The notes beneath the pieces were generated by a model. It was not told the origin of the DNA and did not search any database. It saw only the letters and a list, made by a program, of their open reading frames with translations. From Methylococcaceae bacterium NSP1-2 (GTDB lineage Bacteria; Pseudomonadota; Gammaproteobacteria; Methylococcales; Methylomonadaceae), in contig NQJH01000009.1 in the NCBI GenBank assembly GCA_002256685.1, positions 1 to 14,843 on the forward strand: a stretch of DNA of 14,843 nucleotides, in the 5' to 3' direction. Below are positions 8,039-14,843 of the stretch, in pieces. Each line of letters opens with the position of its first letter. Positions within the stretch are counted from its first letter, which is position 1. A program made the position numbers and the translations under genes.

Positions 8039-9973
8039 ATGATGCAGTATTCAAAAAAGCTAATTGCGCTGTTGGTAGCGGTCGCCGCGTTAAGCGGTTG
8101 TGCAATTGAGCCAGAGCCTATTAAAGCCAATGAACGATTGGCTAGTATGCTGGATGATCAAACCAAAATTTACAGTAAACAAGAGCCAATTACTGCACCA
8201 TTAACTTTTTATGATGCGTTGGCTAGGGCGTTAAAATATAACTTTGATCATCGTTTGACCATGATGGAAGCCGTCTTGCAGGATACGCAACTGGATGTTG
8301 CCACACTGAATATGTTGCCACGTTTAGCGATTAATGCCGGTTATCTAGGTCGTCAAGATCAATTGGGTTCTTCGAGTGTGGATTATTTTAATCGCAATAG
8401 AAGTGCGCAATTAGCGCAATATTCCACATCGCAGGATGCCAGTCGCGGTGTTGCCGATCTTGCGTTTACTTGGAATGTGCTGGATTTTGGTGTCAGTTAT
8501 TATCAGGCAAAACAGCAAGCAAATCGGGTATTAATCGCCCAAGAACGGCGGCGTAAGGTCGTTAATAATTTAATTAAGGAAGTGTTAAATGCGTATTGGG
8601 GAGCGAATATTGCGGATCGCTTATTGCCTCAGCTTGATCCTGTCTTAAAACAAGCTCAACAAGCCTTAGAATTGAGCAAAACTGTTGAAGTAAACCGTTT
8701 GCAACCGATGCTCAGTGTATTGGAATATCAACGTAGTTTATTACGCATTATTGACCAACTGAAAAAGCTCAAAGCCGATTTGTTGGTGGCTAAGCCTAAA
8801 TTAGCGGGATTAATTAATGCGCCGATGCACAGTGATTTTAAATTAGCGCAACCTAAACAAACCCCTGAACCGCCTGTGTTAAAAACCACTATGGTGGAAC
8901 TCGAAAATTTAGGCTTATTTTACCGTCCAGAGTTACGCGAAGAAATGTATCAAGAACGCATTAGTCATGACGAAGCGTGGAAGGAAATGTTGAAAGTATT
9001 ACCCGGCTTGACCATTCCAATATCAGCAAACTGGGATAGTAACTCTTTTCTGTTGTACAACATGTGGATGGAAGCAGGCGCACGCACGACTTTTAATCTA
9101 GTCAACTTGCTTGCTGCCCCTAAGATGTGGAAATCTGCGCAAACTCAGATTGAGGTCGCCCAAACGCGAAGAAGAGCCTTGAGCGTGGCGACCTTAGTGC
9201 AAGTTAACGTCAGTTATCTGCAATATATGAAAGCACTGGATAGTTATCACAGTGCGAACGAACTCAATAAAGTCGATCAAGGCATATTCAAAGTCGTCAC
9301 CGATACCACCGAAAGTGATGCCGGTTCTGAGCTGGAGCGTGTTCATGCGGCAACAGCGGCATTGGCTTCACAATTAGAAAAAGAGCAAAGTTTGTCAGAA
9401 ATTTACGCCGCACTGGGTAATATTTACGCGTCCATCGGTATTGATCCCGCCGTGGATAATATAGAAAATGTGACCGTGCGCACACTGTCTGTGCAGTTGG
9501 AAAAAAGCCTAGATCATTGGTATAAAGGCGAATTTCCTAAATTGCCTAATGCACCTAGCACGGCTGTCGTCACTAATAAAGCAATTACTCCGACACAAAC
9601 GCTTAATACACAGACTCCAGCACCCGTTAGCGTGAAGGCTACATCTGCACCAACAACGGTTGCCGATAAACCTGTTAATACCCATGAAACATCAGCAACT
9701 GAATACTATGCTATTCAGTTAATGGCATCAGACAAAGAAAGCGATGTGGCACATTTTATGGAAAAATGGCGTGCCGATTTAAGTGCGCCGAAAGTAGTGG
9801 ATATGTCTAAATCATCAAAACCGCTGTTTGTGTTGGTTTCTGGAAATTATCCATCGCGTAGTGATGCACAACAAGCTCTCGATAACTTAGCACCTGAACT
9901 TAAAGCAAATCGACGCAATCGACTTTTACCCGTAAAAATGATCGATAACGTTTTAGTAGCATCGCTGGATTGA
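8039..9973 (+). CDS. TolC-family outer-membrane lipoprotein with C-terminal SPOR domain
   Basis: A probable outer-membrane channel of 644 residues that would form the exit duct of a tripartite exporter. The N-terminus is a lipoprotein signal (KKLIALLVAVAALSGC) with lipobox LSGC and Cys21 as the predicted lipidated residue. An outer-membrane efflux protein region follows, starting with LTFYDALARALKYNFDHRL at about 55-73 and NMLPRLAINAGY soon after. The second half-repeat covers about 290-490. A Pro/Thr/Ala-rich linker (about 500-553) leads to a SPOR-like domain (about 555-643) opening with YYAIQLMAS and containing FVLVSGNYPSRSDAQQAL. TolC itself is near 490 residues, so the SPOR part is an addition. 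SPOR domains bind glycan strands lacking stem peptides, mostly at division septa. The start is ATG 8039 (or ATG 8042), with AAAGG at 8028-8032. The gene follows the giant protein by 16 bp and is probably co-transcribed. The TolC assignment is strong and the SPOR assignment good. Confidence 0.88.
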   Translation: MMQYSKKLIALLVAVAALSGCAIEPEPIKANERLASMLDDQTKIYSKQEPITAPLTFYDALARALKYNFDHRLTMMEAVLQDTQLDVATLNMLPRLAINAGYLGRQDQLGSSSVDYFNRNRSAQLAQYSTSQDASRGVADLAFTWNVLDFGVSYYQAKQQANRVLIAQERRRKVVNNLIKEVLNAYWGANIADRLLPQLDPVLKQAQQALELSKTVEVNRLQPMLSVLEYQRSLLRIIDQLKKLKADLLVAKPKLAGLINAPMHSDFKLAQPKQTPEPPVLKTTMVELENLGLFYRPELREEMYQERISHDEAWKEMLKVLPGLTIPISANWDSNSFLLYNMWMEAGARTTFNLVNLLAAPKMWKSAQTQIEVAQTRRRALSVATLVQVNVSYLQYMKALDSYHSANELNKVDQGIFKVVTDTTESDAGSELERVHAATAALASQLEKEQSLSEIYAALGNIYASIGIDPAVDNIENVTVRTLSVQLEKSLDHWYKGEFPKLPNAPSTAVVTNKAITPTQTLNTQTPAPVSVKATSAPTTVADKPVNTHETSATEYYAIQLMASDKESDVAHFMEKWRADLSAPKVVDMSKSSKPLFVLVSGNYPSRSDAQQALDNLAPELKANRRNRLLPVKMIDNVLVASLD

Positions 9974-9981
9974 TGGCGTTT

Positions 9982-10004
9982 TATTAGTCAGTTCCTGACT
10001 TATA
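9982..10004 (+). other. Small inverted repeat after the TolC-like gene
   Basis: A 10-bp stem with one T-T mismatch closes on a 3-base loop (TTC), 8 bases after the stop codon. The inner six pairs, AGTCAG with CTGACT, are perfect. No T-run follows, so alone it is not a convincing terminator. It may protect the 3' end of the transcript or act together with the next hairpin. Confidence 0.4.
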
Positions 10005-10008
10005 CCTT

Positions 10009-10047
10009 AACCGCTGAGGTCTTAAATACCTCGGCGGTTTATTTATA
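10009..10047 (+). terminator. Rho-independent terminator-like hairpin
   Basis: Arms at 10009-10020 (AACCGCTGAGGT) and 10028-10039 (ACCTCGGCGGTT) form a 12-bp stem with one G-U wobble around a 7-base loop. The tail (TATTTAT) is T-rich but interrupted. It lies between the TolC-like gene and the adaptor operon, so it likely ends the giant-protein/TolC transcript, fully or partly. The downstream operon then needs its own promoter or read-through. Confidence 0.7.
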
Positions 10048-10083
10048 CCGTCGAACTTATTAATATGCGCTTATCTACGCACT

Positions 10084-10089
10084 TAAGGA
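10084..10089 (+). promoter_or_regulatory. Shine-Dalgarno site that decides the first adaptor start
   Basis: TAAGGA lies 5 bases before ATG 10095. The in-frame ATG at 10065 lacks such a site, and starting there would put ten extra residues, including basic ones, in front of a normal signal peptide. The site therefore supports 10095 as the start. Confidence 0.6.
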
Positions 10090-10094
10090 AAAAA

Positions 10095-10850
10095 ATGAAC
10101 CCCTTATTAATTTTTTTTACTATCGCACTGCTACCCGTATCCGTGTTAGCAGAACCGACAACACCCGTTGAAAAACCCAGTGAAATAAGTTCACCGCTAC
10201 GAGCACAAATTAAAGCCCGTCAAAGTACGCTGATTTCTAGCGAGATGAATGCGCGTATTGACCAGCTTAAATTGCGTGATGGGGAACGCTTTAGCGAAGG
10301 ACAAACCTTAGTGAGTTTTCATTGTACCTTGGAAGAAGCGCAGTTGAGTAAAGCCAAGGCAACACTGGAAAAAGCCGTTAAGACTTACGAAGTAAAGCAA
10401 CGCTTGGAAGAGTTACACTCGATTGGGGCGTTAGAATTAGCCGTTGCCAAAGCAGAAGAGGGTGAAGCGAAGGCGGAAACGCAGATCGCGCAAGCGGTGT
10501 TAAGTCGTTGTGTTATTAAAGCCCCGTTCGGCGGTAAAGTCACCGATGTCACCGCTAAACCTTATCAATCCGTGAAAGCAGGTGATCCTTTACTGGAAAT
10601 TCTCGATGATAAAGACTTAGAAGTCGAATTTATGGCACCCTCCAAAGCCTTGCCTGAACTCAATATCGGTAGACATTTTCAAGTGACACTCAATGAAACT
10701 AATAAAGCCTATTCGGGTGAAATTACCCGTTTGGGTGGCAAAGTTGATCCCGTCAGTCAAACCATTAAAGTGTATGGTCGTATTATCGATAAATCCACTG
10801 ATTTACTACCCGGTATGAGTGGCGCAGTTGAATTGACCGCCAAGCCATGA
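10095..10850 (+). CDS. HlyD/RND-type periplasmic adaptor (membrane fusion protein), short form
   Basis: A 251-residue secreted adaptor that would bridge inner-membrane and outer-membrane parts of an exporter. The N-terminus is a signal peptide (MNPLLIFFTIALLPVSVLA, cleavage before EP). The first half of a lipoyl-like domain follows (LISSEMNARIDQLKLRDGE, then FSEGQTLVSF), then a short helical hairpin rich in Ala, Glu and Lys. The second lipoyl half is VIKAPFGGKVTDV with VKAGDPLLEILD, and a beta-barrel region ends in LLPGMSGAVEL. Classic HlyD proteins exceed 400 residues and carry a long coiled coil; this one is small and has no transmembrane anchor after cleavage. The start at 10095 is preferred over the in-frame ATG at 10065. 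An AT-rich stretch near 10058-10066 could be a -10 element, but no good -35 is visible. The stop overlaps the next start as ATGA, indicating translational coupling. Confidence 0.87.
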   Translation: MNPLLIFFTIALLPVSVLAEPTTPVEKPSEISSPLRAQIKARQSTLISSEMNARIDQLKLRDGERFSEGQTLVSFHCTLEEAQLSKAKATLEKAVKTYEVKQRLEELHSIGALELAVAKAEEGEAKAETQIAQAVLSRCVIKAPFGGKVTDVTAKPYQSVKAGDPLLEILDDKDLEVEFMAPSKALPELNIGRHFQVTLNETNKAYSGEITRLGGKVDPVSQTIKVYGRIIDKSTDLLPGMSGAVELTAKP

Positions 10851-12181
10851 GTGAACAACGTAACAAACAACTGCTCCAGTTGACGTTATTATTACAACTG
10901 GAACATCGCGCTCGCTTAGCACCCGCCGAAGAATTGCCTTATGTTTTAGTCAATGAAACGGCGGATTTACTGCCCTATCGACAAGCGTTGTTATGGCGAC
11001 TCGACGTAGAAAAACTCGACGCTGTGTCAGGTGTCGCGATACTAGAAAAAAATAGCCCTTACGCACTGTGGCTTAATCCTGTTCTACAGTATTTTTCGCA
11101 TGATGAAAGAGCGGCATCGATAGCTGATTTTAATGCCCATGATTTTCCGCTCGAACTGGCACACGATTGGGCGGAATGGTTACCCGAACACGGTCTTTGG
11201 GTACCTTTACGCGCACCTTCTGGTACTAAGTATGTTTTAGTATTATTTCGAGAAGAGCCTTGGAAAGAAGGTGAAATTCATTTACTGGGCTATCTTGCTG
11301 AGGCTTATGGACACGCCATCGCGCTCACTCAAGCGGCACAGCCACCGCGTTCGTGGCGAGAACGATTTCGCTCCAAACGCTTACAGCTTATTATCACCAC
11401 CGTCATTGTTGCCGCTTTGTGTTTTCCCATACGCCAATCGGTACTCGCCGAAGCCGAAGTAATTCCTTTTCATGCTAATTTGATTCGCGCTCCGCTTGAT
11501 GGTGTGGTGGAAAAATTTTTTGTTCAACCCAATGAAACCGTGACTGTCGGACAAAAATTGTTCGAGCTGGACACGACCCAACTGCGTAGTCGTTTAAGCG
11601 TTGCCGAAGAAACCCGCGACATTGCCAAAACAGAATATTTACAAACCACGCAACAAGCCATGTTAGACCCAACCGCTAAAGCTAAACTGGCTGTCCTCAA
11701 AAGTAAATGGGATCAACAAATTGCCGAAGTCGATTATGTGCGTAGTTTGTTAGCCCGTTGTGAAGTGACTGCCAATAAAGCAGGGGTAACGGTGTTTGAT
11801 GATCCCAATGATTGGTTAGGTAAACCTGTGACGCAAGGGGAAAAAATTCTTGCGGTTGCTGATCCGCAATCAGTCGAGTTAGAAATTCGCTTACCGATGG
11901 ATGATTTAATTGAACTAGCAGCAGGTAATGAAGTGCTGTTTTTTTCTAATGTTACGCCACACCAGCCCTTATCCGCGAGTTTGAGTTATTTCAGCTATCG
12001 CGCCAGTCCAACACCCGCGCAAGTCATGGCATATCGACTCAAAGCCCAATTTACCAACTCCACCGATTTACCGCGTCTAGGTTATCGCGGTGTTGCTAAA
12101 CTCTATGGTACGCGTCAACCCTTTGTGTTGTGGCTACTTCGTAAACCGATACGCACGGTTCGTTTGTGGTTAGCGTCGTAA
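10847..12181 (+). CDS. GAF-like domain fused to membrane-anchored HlyD-type adaptor
   Basis: The 444-residue protein has three parts. Residues 1-165 look like a cytosolic GAF-type fold: a leading helix (LLQLTLLLQLEHRARL), the strand ALLWRLD, then GLWVPLRAP, YVLVLFREEPW and a closing helix. One membrane segment follows at about 179-195 (LQLIITTVIVAALCFPI). The periplasmic part begins with a lipoyl-like stretch (LIRAPLDGVVEKFFVQPNE, VTVGQKLFELD) and includes a helical region (about 245-300). It closes with a second lipoyl half and a beta-barrel with RLPMDDLIELAAGNEV. The topology would place the GAF-like sensor inside and the adaptor outside, a possible route for a cytosolic signal to gate export. 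The start overlaps the upstream stop by 4 bp and the end overlaps the next gene by 16 bp. The HlyD part is clear; the GAF call rests on fold-level resemblance only. Confidence 0.82.
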   Translation: MSEQRNKQLLQLTLLLQLEHRARLAPAEELPYVLVNETADLLPYRQALLWRLDVEKLDAVSGVAILEKNSPYALWLNPVLQYFSHDERAASIADFNAHDFPLELAHDWAEWLPEHGLWVPLRAPSGTKYVLVLFREEPWKEGEIHLLGYLAEAYGHAIALTQAAQPPRSWRERFRSKRLQLIITTVIVAALCFPIRQSVLAEAEVIPFHANLIRAPLDGVVEKFFVQPNETVTVGQKLFELDTTQLRSRLSVAEETRDIAKTEYLQTTQQAMLDPTAKAKLAVLKSKWDQQIAEVDYVRSLLARCEVTANKAGVTVFDDPNDWLGKPVTQGEKILAVADPQSVELEIRLPMDDLIELAAGNEVLFFSNVTPHQPLSASLSYFSYRASPTPAQVMAYRLKAQFTNSTDLPRLGYRGVAKLYGTRQPFVLWLLRKPIRTVRLWLAS

Positions 12182-13650
12182 TCCAGCAGGATTCAGCCAA
12201 TCCTGAACCGAAAAAATGGTTAGATTTGCGTGAAGACCTAGGACTTTACTCAGGACCACACGCCGCCGATGGCACACCGACATGGACGCTACACGACCCT
12301 GCCGCGCATCGTTATTTTCGCTTAGGTTGGTTAGAATTTGAATGCTTACAACGATGGAATATGGCGGATGCAGATGCTATTGTCATGGCAATTCAACACG
12401 ATACCCCGTTAAATGCTGATGTCACCGACATTGAATTATTTACGCAGTTTCTCAGTTTTCACCAGCTCACCAAGCCGCAGGGCGCAGAAACCAGCAACCT
12501 ATTAGCGCGTAAACGCAAAGCCGCCCACCCCAGTTTCTGGACATGGTTACTGCATAATTACTTATTTCTGCGTATTCCTTTATTACGTCCTGACGGTGCG
12601 TTAAAAAAAGCCCTGCCGTGGGTCAGTGCGTTTTTTAATCAACGTTTCGGTGTGTTTTTATTATTGCTGACGTGTTTAGCGATTTTTTTAGTCTCAGAAC
12701 AATGGACGCAGTTTAGTCATAGCTTTGCTACCGTATTCACGCCCGAAGGCATACTGACCACCGCGCTGATGTTATCGCTATCAAAAATAATTCATGAATT
12801 AGGTCATGCGTTTACTGCTAAGCATTTTGGTTGTCGCGTGCCGACCATGGGAATTGCTTTTATGATGGGATTTCCGATGTTATGGACGGATGTTACCGAT
12901 GCGTGGCGATTGCCTAGCCGCCATCAACGCCTCGCCATTGATGCCGCAGGGATGATAGCGGAATTAACCCTCGCCGTTTTCGCCACGCTCTTATGGACCG
13001 TGTTACCCGATGGCGCAGTGCGTAGCGGTGTGTATATGTTAGCCAGTACCGCGTGGTTAATTACTCTCGCAGTGAATCTTAATCCCTTTATGCGTTTTGA
13101 TGGTTATTACCTGTTTTCTGATTACTTGGATATTGCCAATTTACAAGACCGTAGTTTTGCCTTAGCACGGTGGCGGTTACGCGAAAGTTTGTTTGATTTT
13201 CAACTGCCCCCACCCGAAGTGTTTGCTAAACACCGTCATCGACTCCTGATTGCCTACGCCTACGGCACATGGATTTATCGATTAATGCTGTTTGCAGGCA
13301 TTGCGTGGGCGGTGTATCACTTTTTTTTTAAAGCACTGGGTTTATTCTTATTTGCAGTTGAAATTGGTTGGTTTATTGTGCGTCCTATAGTGAAAGAAAT
13401 GCAGGTATGGCGGGAGTTAATAACGCTTTATAAAACACAGGTGCGCCCCCGTTTAACGTGGCTGATACCCCTGCTAGCAATAGCCCTGTTATTTATTCCG
13501 TGGCAAACCCATTTGCTACTGTCGGGCTTATTGAGTGCAGAAACCGAATTTACCCTGTATAGCCCACAGTCCTGTATAGCCCACAGTCCGCTCAAGTGCA
13601 GCGCGTTTTGGTTAAAGAAGGCGATAGTGTTCAAGCGGAACAAATATTAA
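12166..13650 (+). CDS. Site-2-protease-like M50 membrane protein, frameshifted at its C-terminus
   Basis: This 494-residue frame carries the protease half. Residues about 16-110 resemble the PqqD-like region found at the front of such proteins (WLDLREDLGLY, then HDPAAHRYFRLGWLEFECLQ). Several membrane segments follow, the first near 160-177. The zinc site HELGH spans residues 210-214, and the third-ligand motif NPFMRFDGYY is at 306-315 with Asp312. Together these are the M50 signature, so the catalytic core looks intact. Further membrane segments lie at about 361-405 and 428-447. Residues 470-494 (from CIAHSPLKC) are aberrant, read out of frame after the duplicated 17 bp, and lack the expected HlyD-like domain. 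GTG 12166 is the only standard start after the in-frame stop at 12142, and it overlaps the upstream gene by 16 bp. It may act as a protease or as a scaffold or transporter in export; which one is unknown. Confidence 0.85.
   Translation: MVSVVIQQDSANPEPKKWLDLREDLGLYSGPHAADGTPTWTLHDPAAHRYFRLGWLEFECLQRWNMADADAIVMAIQHDTPLNADVTDIELFTQFLSFHQLTKPQGAETSNLLARKRKAAHPSFWTWLLHNYLFLRIPLLRPDGALKKALPWVSAFFNQRFGVFLLLLTCLAIFLVSEQWTQFSHSFATVFTPEGILTTALMLSLSKIIHELGHAFTAKHFGCRVPTMGIAFMMGFPMLWTDVTDAWRLPSRHQRLAIDAAGMIAELTLAVFATLLWTVLPDGAVRSGVYMLASTAWLITLAVNLNPFMRFDGYYLFSDYLDIANLQDRSFALARWRLRESLFDFQLPPPEVFAKHRHRLLIAYAYGTWIYRLMLFAGIAWAVYHFFFKALGLFLFAVEIGWFIVRPIVKEMQVWRELITLYKTQVRPRLTWLIPLLAIALLFIPWQTHLLLSGLLSAETEFTLYSPQSCIAHSPLKCSAFWLKKAIVFKRNKY
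13554..13587 (+). repeat. Exact 17-bp tandem direct repeat causing a frameshift
   Basis: CCTGTATAGCCCACAGT occurs at 13554-13570 and again, without a gap or mismatch, at 13571-13587. Seventeen is not a multiple of three, so the second copy shifts the M50 gene frame. With one copy the frame passes straight into the HlyD-like half. The upstream frame then ends at TAA 13648-13650. The downstream frame has a TAG at 13560-13562, inside the first copy. Confidence 0.97.
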
Positions 13651-14327
13651 TTGAATTAAGCTCGCCCGATTTAGACTTTAAAATTGCCTCCGCTGAACGT
13701 CACCTTGCTGAATTAAAAGAACAACTCGCCTCACAGAGTTTAGAAATTGCGTTAGCACAGCATAATCCGATGGATATGGGTGCTTTACAATCGACCTTGG
13801 CAGAACTGAGTGGCTTACGCGACGCACAAAAAAAACTCACCTTACGCGCCAGCTTTGCTGGACGCATTCGTGATTTATCCGATGCCCTGCAACAAGGCGA
13901 ATGGATAGCCAAAGACGAAGCATTAGGCATCGTAGAAAGTCCGCATACCACCGTGGTTGCTTACGCCGAAGAAGCGGATTTGAATCGTTTGCAGTTAGGC
14001 GCGACAGGCAAATTTTATCCAGAAGGCGGTGATTTAGCCCCTGTTCCCGCCCATGTAATTACTATCGATCACGTTGGTACCCGCCAATTAACCATCCCCG
14101 AACTTAGCTCAAATCATGGCGGTGAAATTGCAGTACGCGAAGACGAACAGCATCATTTGATTCCTGAACAAGGTATTTACCGCGTTTTGCTACAAGTAGA
14201 TGATAGCATCGAGTTACAACCCATTACCCTGCGCGGTAGATTATCGTTAGCTACACCTGCCGAAAGCCTTGCTGGGCGTTTGCTACGTTCAACACTCGCG
14301 GTATTGATTCGAGAAAGTAGTTGGTAA
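13563..14327 (+). CDS. Detached HlyD-like C-terminal half of the M50 fusion protein
   Basis: This frame is open from 13563, after a TAG at 13560-13562. The first possible starts are CTG 13572 and GTG 13596; neither has a convincing ribosome site, so separate translation is doubtful. The sequence holds a lipoyl-like half (VLVKEGDSVQAEQILIEL) and a helical hairpin (SAERHLAELKEQLASQSLEI through LAELSGLRDAQKKL). The second half is LRASFAGRIRDL with GEWIAKDEALGIV. A beta-barrel region follows, including VVAYAEEADLNRLQLGATGKF, then a C-terminal basic helix ending ESSW. In intact homologues this part follows the last membrane segment and faces the periplasm, where it would dock with the other adaptors and the TolC-like pore. 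It has no signal peptide of its own, so as a separate product it would not be expected to reach the periplasm. Confidence 0.7.
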   Translation, partial: PTVLYSPQSAQVQRVLVKEGDSVQAEQILIELSSPDLDFKIASAERHLAELKEQLASQSLEIALAQHNPMDMGALQSTLAELSGLRDAQKKLTLRASFAGRIRDLSDALQQGEWIAKDEALGIVESPHTTVVAYAEEADLNRLQLGATGKFYPEGGDLAPVPAHVITIDHVGTRQLTIPELSSNHGGEIAVREDEQHHLIPEQGIYRVLLQVDDSIELQPITLRGRLSLATPAESLAGRLLRSTLAVLIRESSW

Positions 14328-14378
14328 TCCGCCGCTTACCGTTTAAACCGTTCATTATTAACAACGAGAGACTTAACC

Positions 14379-14843
14379 ATGCGCTCCAAATTTTTAACGA
14401 TAGTATTTATTTTTTTAACAGCACTGGCTAACACAGCCCAAGCCGAATCACTCAAGCCTTTCACCAGCGGCAGTTATCAACAAATACTAACCAGCAATGC
14501 AGGAAAACCCTTTATGTTGGCAATCTGGTCAATCACCTGCCCATCGTGTATTAAAGACATGGCGGTATTAAAGGCGGTTCACAAAGCCAAACCTGAACTT
14601 AAAATCATCATGCTAAGCACCGATGACATCGCTGAAACTGCCGAAGCTGAGAAAATATTGGCAAGCAATCAATTAACTGATATTGAACATTGGATTTATG
14701 CTGAAGAAAACACCCAGAAACTGCAATTTGAAATTGATTCTAAATGGTATGGGGAATTACCGAGAACCTATTTTTTCGATAAAGCCCATCAACGCGAAGG
14801 TGTGAGTGGCGTGTTATCAAAAGAAGATTATGAAGCGCGGATG
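14379..14843 (+). CDS. Secreted thioredoxin-fold (TlpA-like) protein, 3' partial
   Basis: ATG 14379 opens a frame of 155 codons that runs off the window end. A GAGAG element sits 8 bases upstream. The N-terminus is a signal peptide (MRSKFLTIVFIFLTALANTAQA, cleavage before ES). The thioredoxin fold is shown by FMLAIWSITCPSCIKDM, where WSITCPSC holds the CXXC active site as CPSC, and by the cis-Pro loop ELPRTYFFD near residues 128-136. The TlpA/ResA-like class fits best: a periplasmic thiol-disulfide protein. It begins 51 bp after the HlyD-like half with no terminator in the gap, so it may belong to the same operon. A role in the oxidation state of the exported protein or of the exporter is inference. 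The missing part is probably short. Confidence 0.82.
   Translation, partial: MRSKFLTIVFIFLTALANTAQAESLKPFTSGSYQQILTSNAGKPFMLAIWSITCPSCIKDMAVLKAVHKAKPELKIIMLSTDDIAETAEAEKILASNQLTDIEHWIYAEENTQKLQFEIDSKWYGELPRTYFFDKAHQREGVSGVLSKEDYEARM

Larger units (their letters stand above)
12166..14327 (+). pseudogene. M50 metalloprotease-HlyD fusion gene, frame broken by a 17-bp duplication
   Basis: The two reading frames at 12166-13650 and 13563-14327 are pieces of one gene. Deleting one copy of the 17-bp direct repeat at 13554-13587 leaves 2,145 bases, or 714 codons plus a stop. The junction then reads TEFTLYSPQSAQVQRVLVKE, a sensible lipoyl-like strand. The domain order becomes PqqD-like, M50 membrane protease, HlyD-like adaptor, an arrangement I know from other proteobacterial M50 proteins lying beside HlyD and GAF-HlyD genes. 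No other damage is seen in either half, so the break is recent, reversible or artefactual. The two halves are described separately. Confidence 0.8.

Noticed and set aside
675..8105. Minus-strand open frames across the giant gene
   Set aside because: They are short, low-complexity shadows of the + strand frame with no domain or ribosome site.
10038..10066. A sigma-70 promoter before the adaptor operon
   Set aside because: A TAATAT-like -10 exists, but the -35 region matches poorly; AT-rich DNA gives such hits by chance.
10065..10094. ATG 10065 as the start of the first adaptor
   Set aside because: It adds a basic stretch before a normal signal peptide, and the clear TAAGGA site fits ATG 10095.
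13554..13650. Programmed ribosomal frameshifting in the M50 gene
   Set aside because: No slippery heptamer with a downstream structure is evident, and the duplication alone explains the frame change.
13596..14327. An independent adaptor gene starting at GTG 13596
   Set aside because: It has no signal peptide and no ribosome site, and it joins the M50 frame exactly when one 17-bp copy is removed.
14341..14350. GTTTAAAC palindrome between the HlyD-like half and the thioredoxin-like gene
   Set aside because: An 8-bp palindrome without a loop or T-run is not a terminator and has no further support as an operator.

Overview
The window reads as ordinary gram-negative proteobacterial DNA with every supported gene on the + strand. 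Lipoprotein, SPOR, TolC and HlyD families point to a cell with an outer membrane. The mix of DUF4347, SdrD-type and DUF11 repeats with a TolC/HlyD/M50 cluster, at moderate GC, best fits a gammaproteobacterium, perhaps a sulfur- or methane-oxidising one. The lineage is inference only. No RNA gene, IS element, CRISPR array or phage signature was seen.

Layout: (1) 1-8022, the 3' part (2,673 codons) of a giant modular surface protein. It carries a DUF4347 domain, SdrD B-like modules, a DUF11 array, cadherin-like and CshA-like repeats, a putative Ig domain and a short tail with a Cys pair. (2) 8039-9973, a TolC-family outer-membrane lipoprotein with an unusual C-terminal SPOR domain, only 16 bp downstream. 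(3) 9974-10094, an intergenic region with a small hairpin followed by a terminator-like hairpin. (4) 10095-14327, a tightly overlapping operon: a short periplasmic HlyD-type adaptor, a GAF-like plus membrane-anchored HlyD adaptor, and a membrane M50 (site-2-protease-like) protein fused to a third HlyD-type region. (5) 14379-end, a secreted thioredoxin-fold protein with a CPSC motif, cut by the window end.

The M50-HlyD gene is broken here by an exact 17-bp tandem duplication (13554-13587). Removing one copy restores one continuous 714-residue reading frame. This could be a reversible ON/OFF length switch, a recent null mutation or an assembly error.

Working hypothesis (inference): the genes form an export or surface-assembly machine for the giant protein, built from a TolC-like pore, three HlyD-type adaptors and an M50 membrane protein. 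No ABC ATPase or RND pump is visible, and the cargo has no RTX repeats in this window. The SPOR domain could tether the pore to peptidoglycan at division sites, and the thioredoxin-like protein could act on the cargo's C-terminal cysteines.
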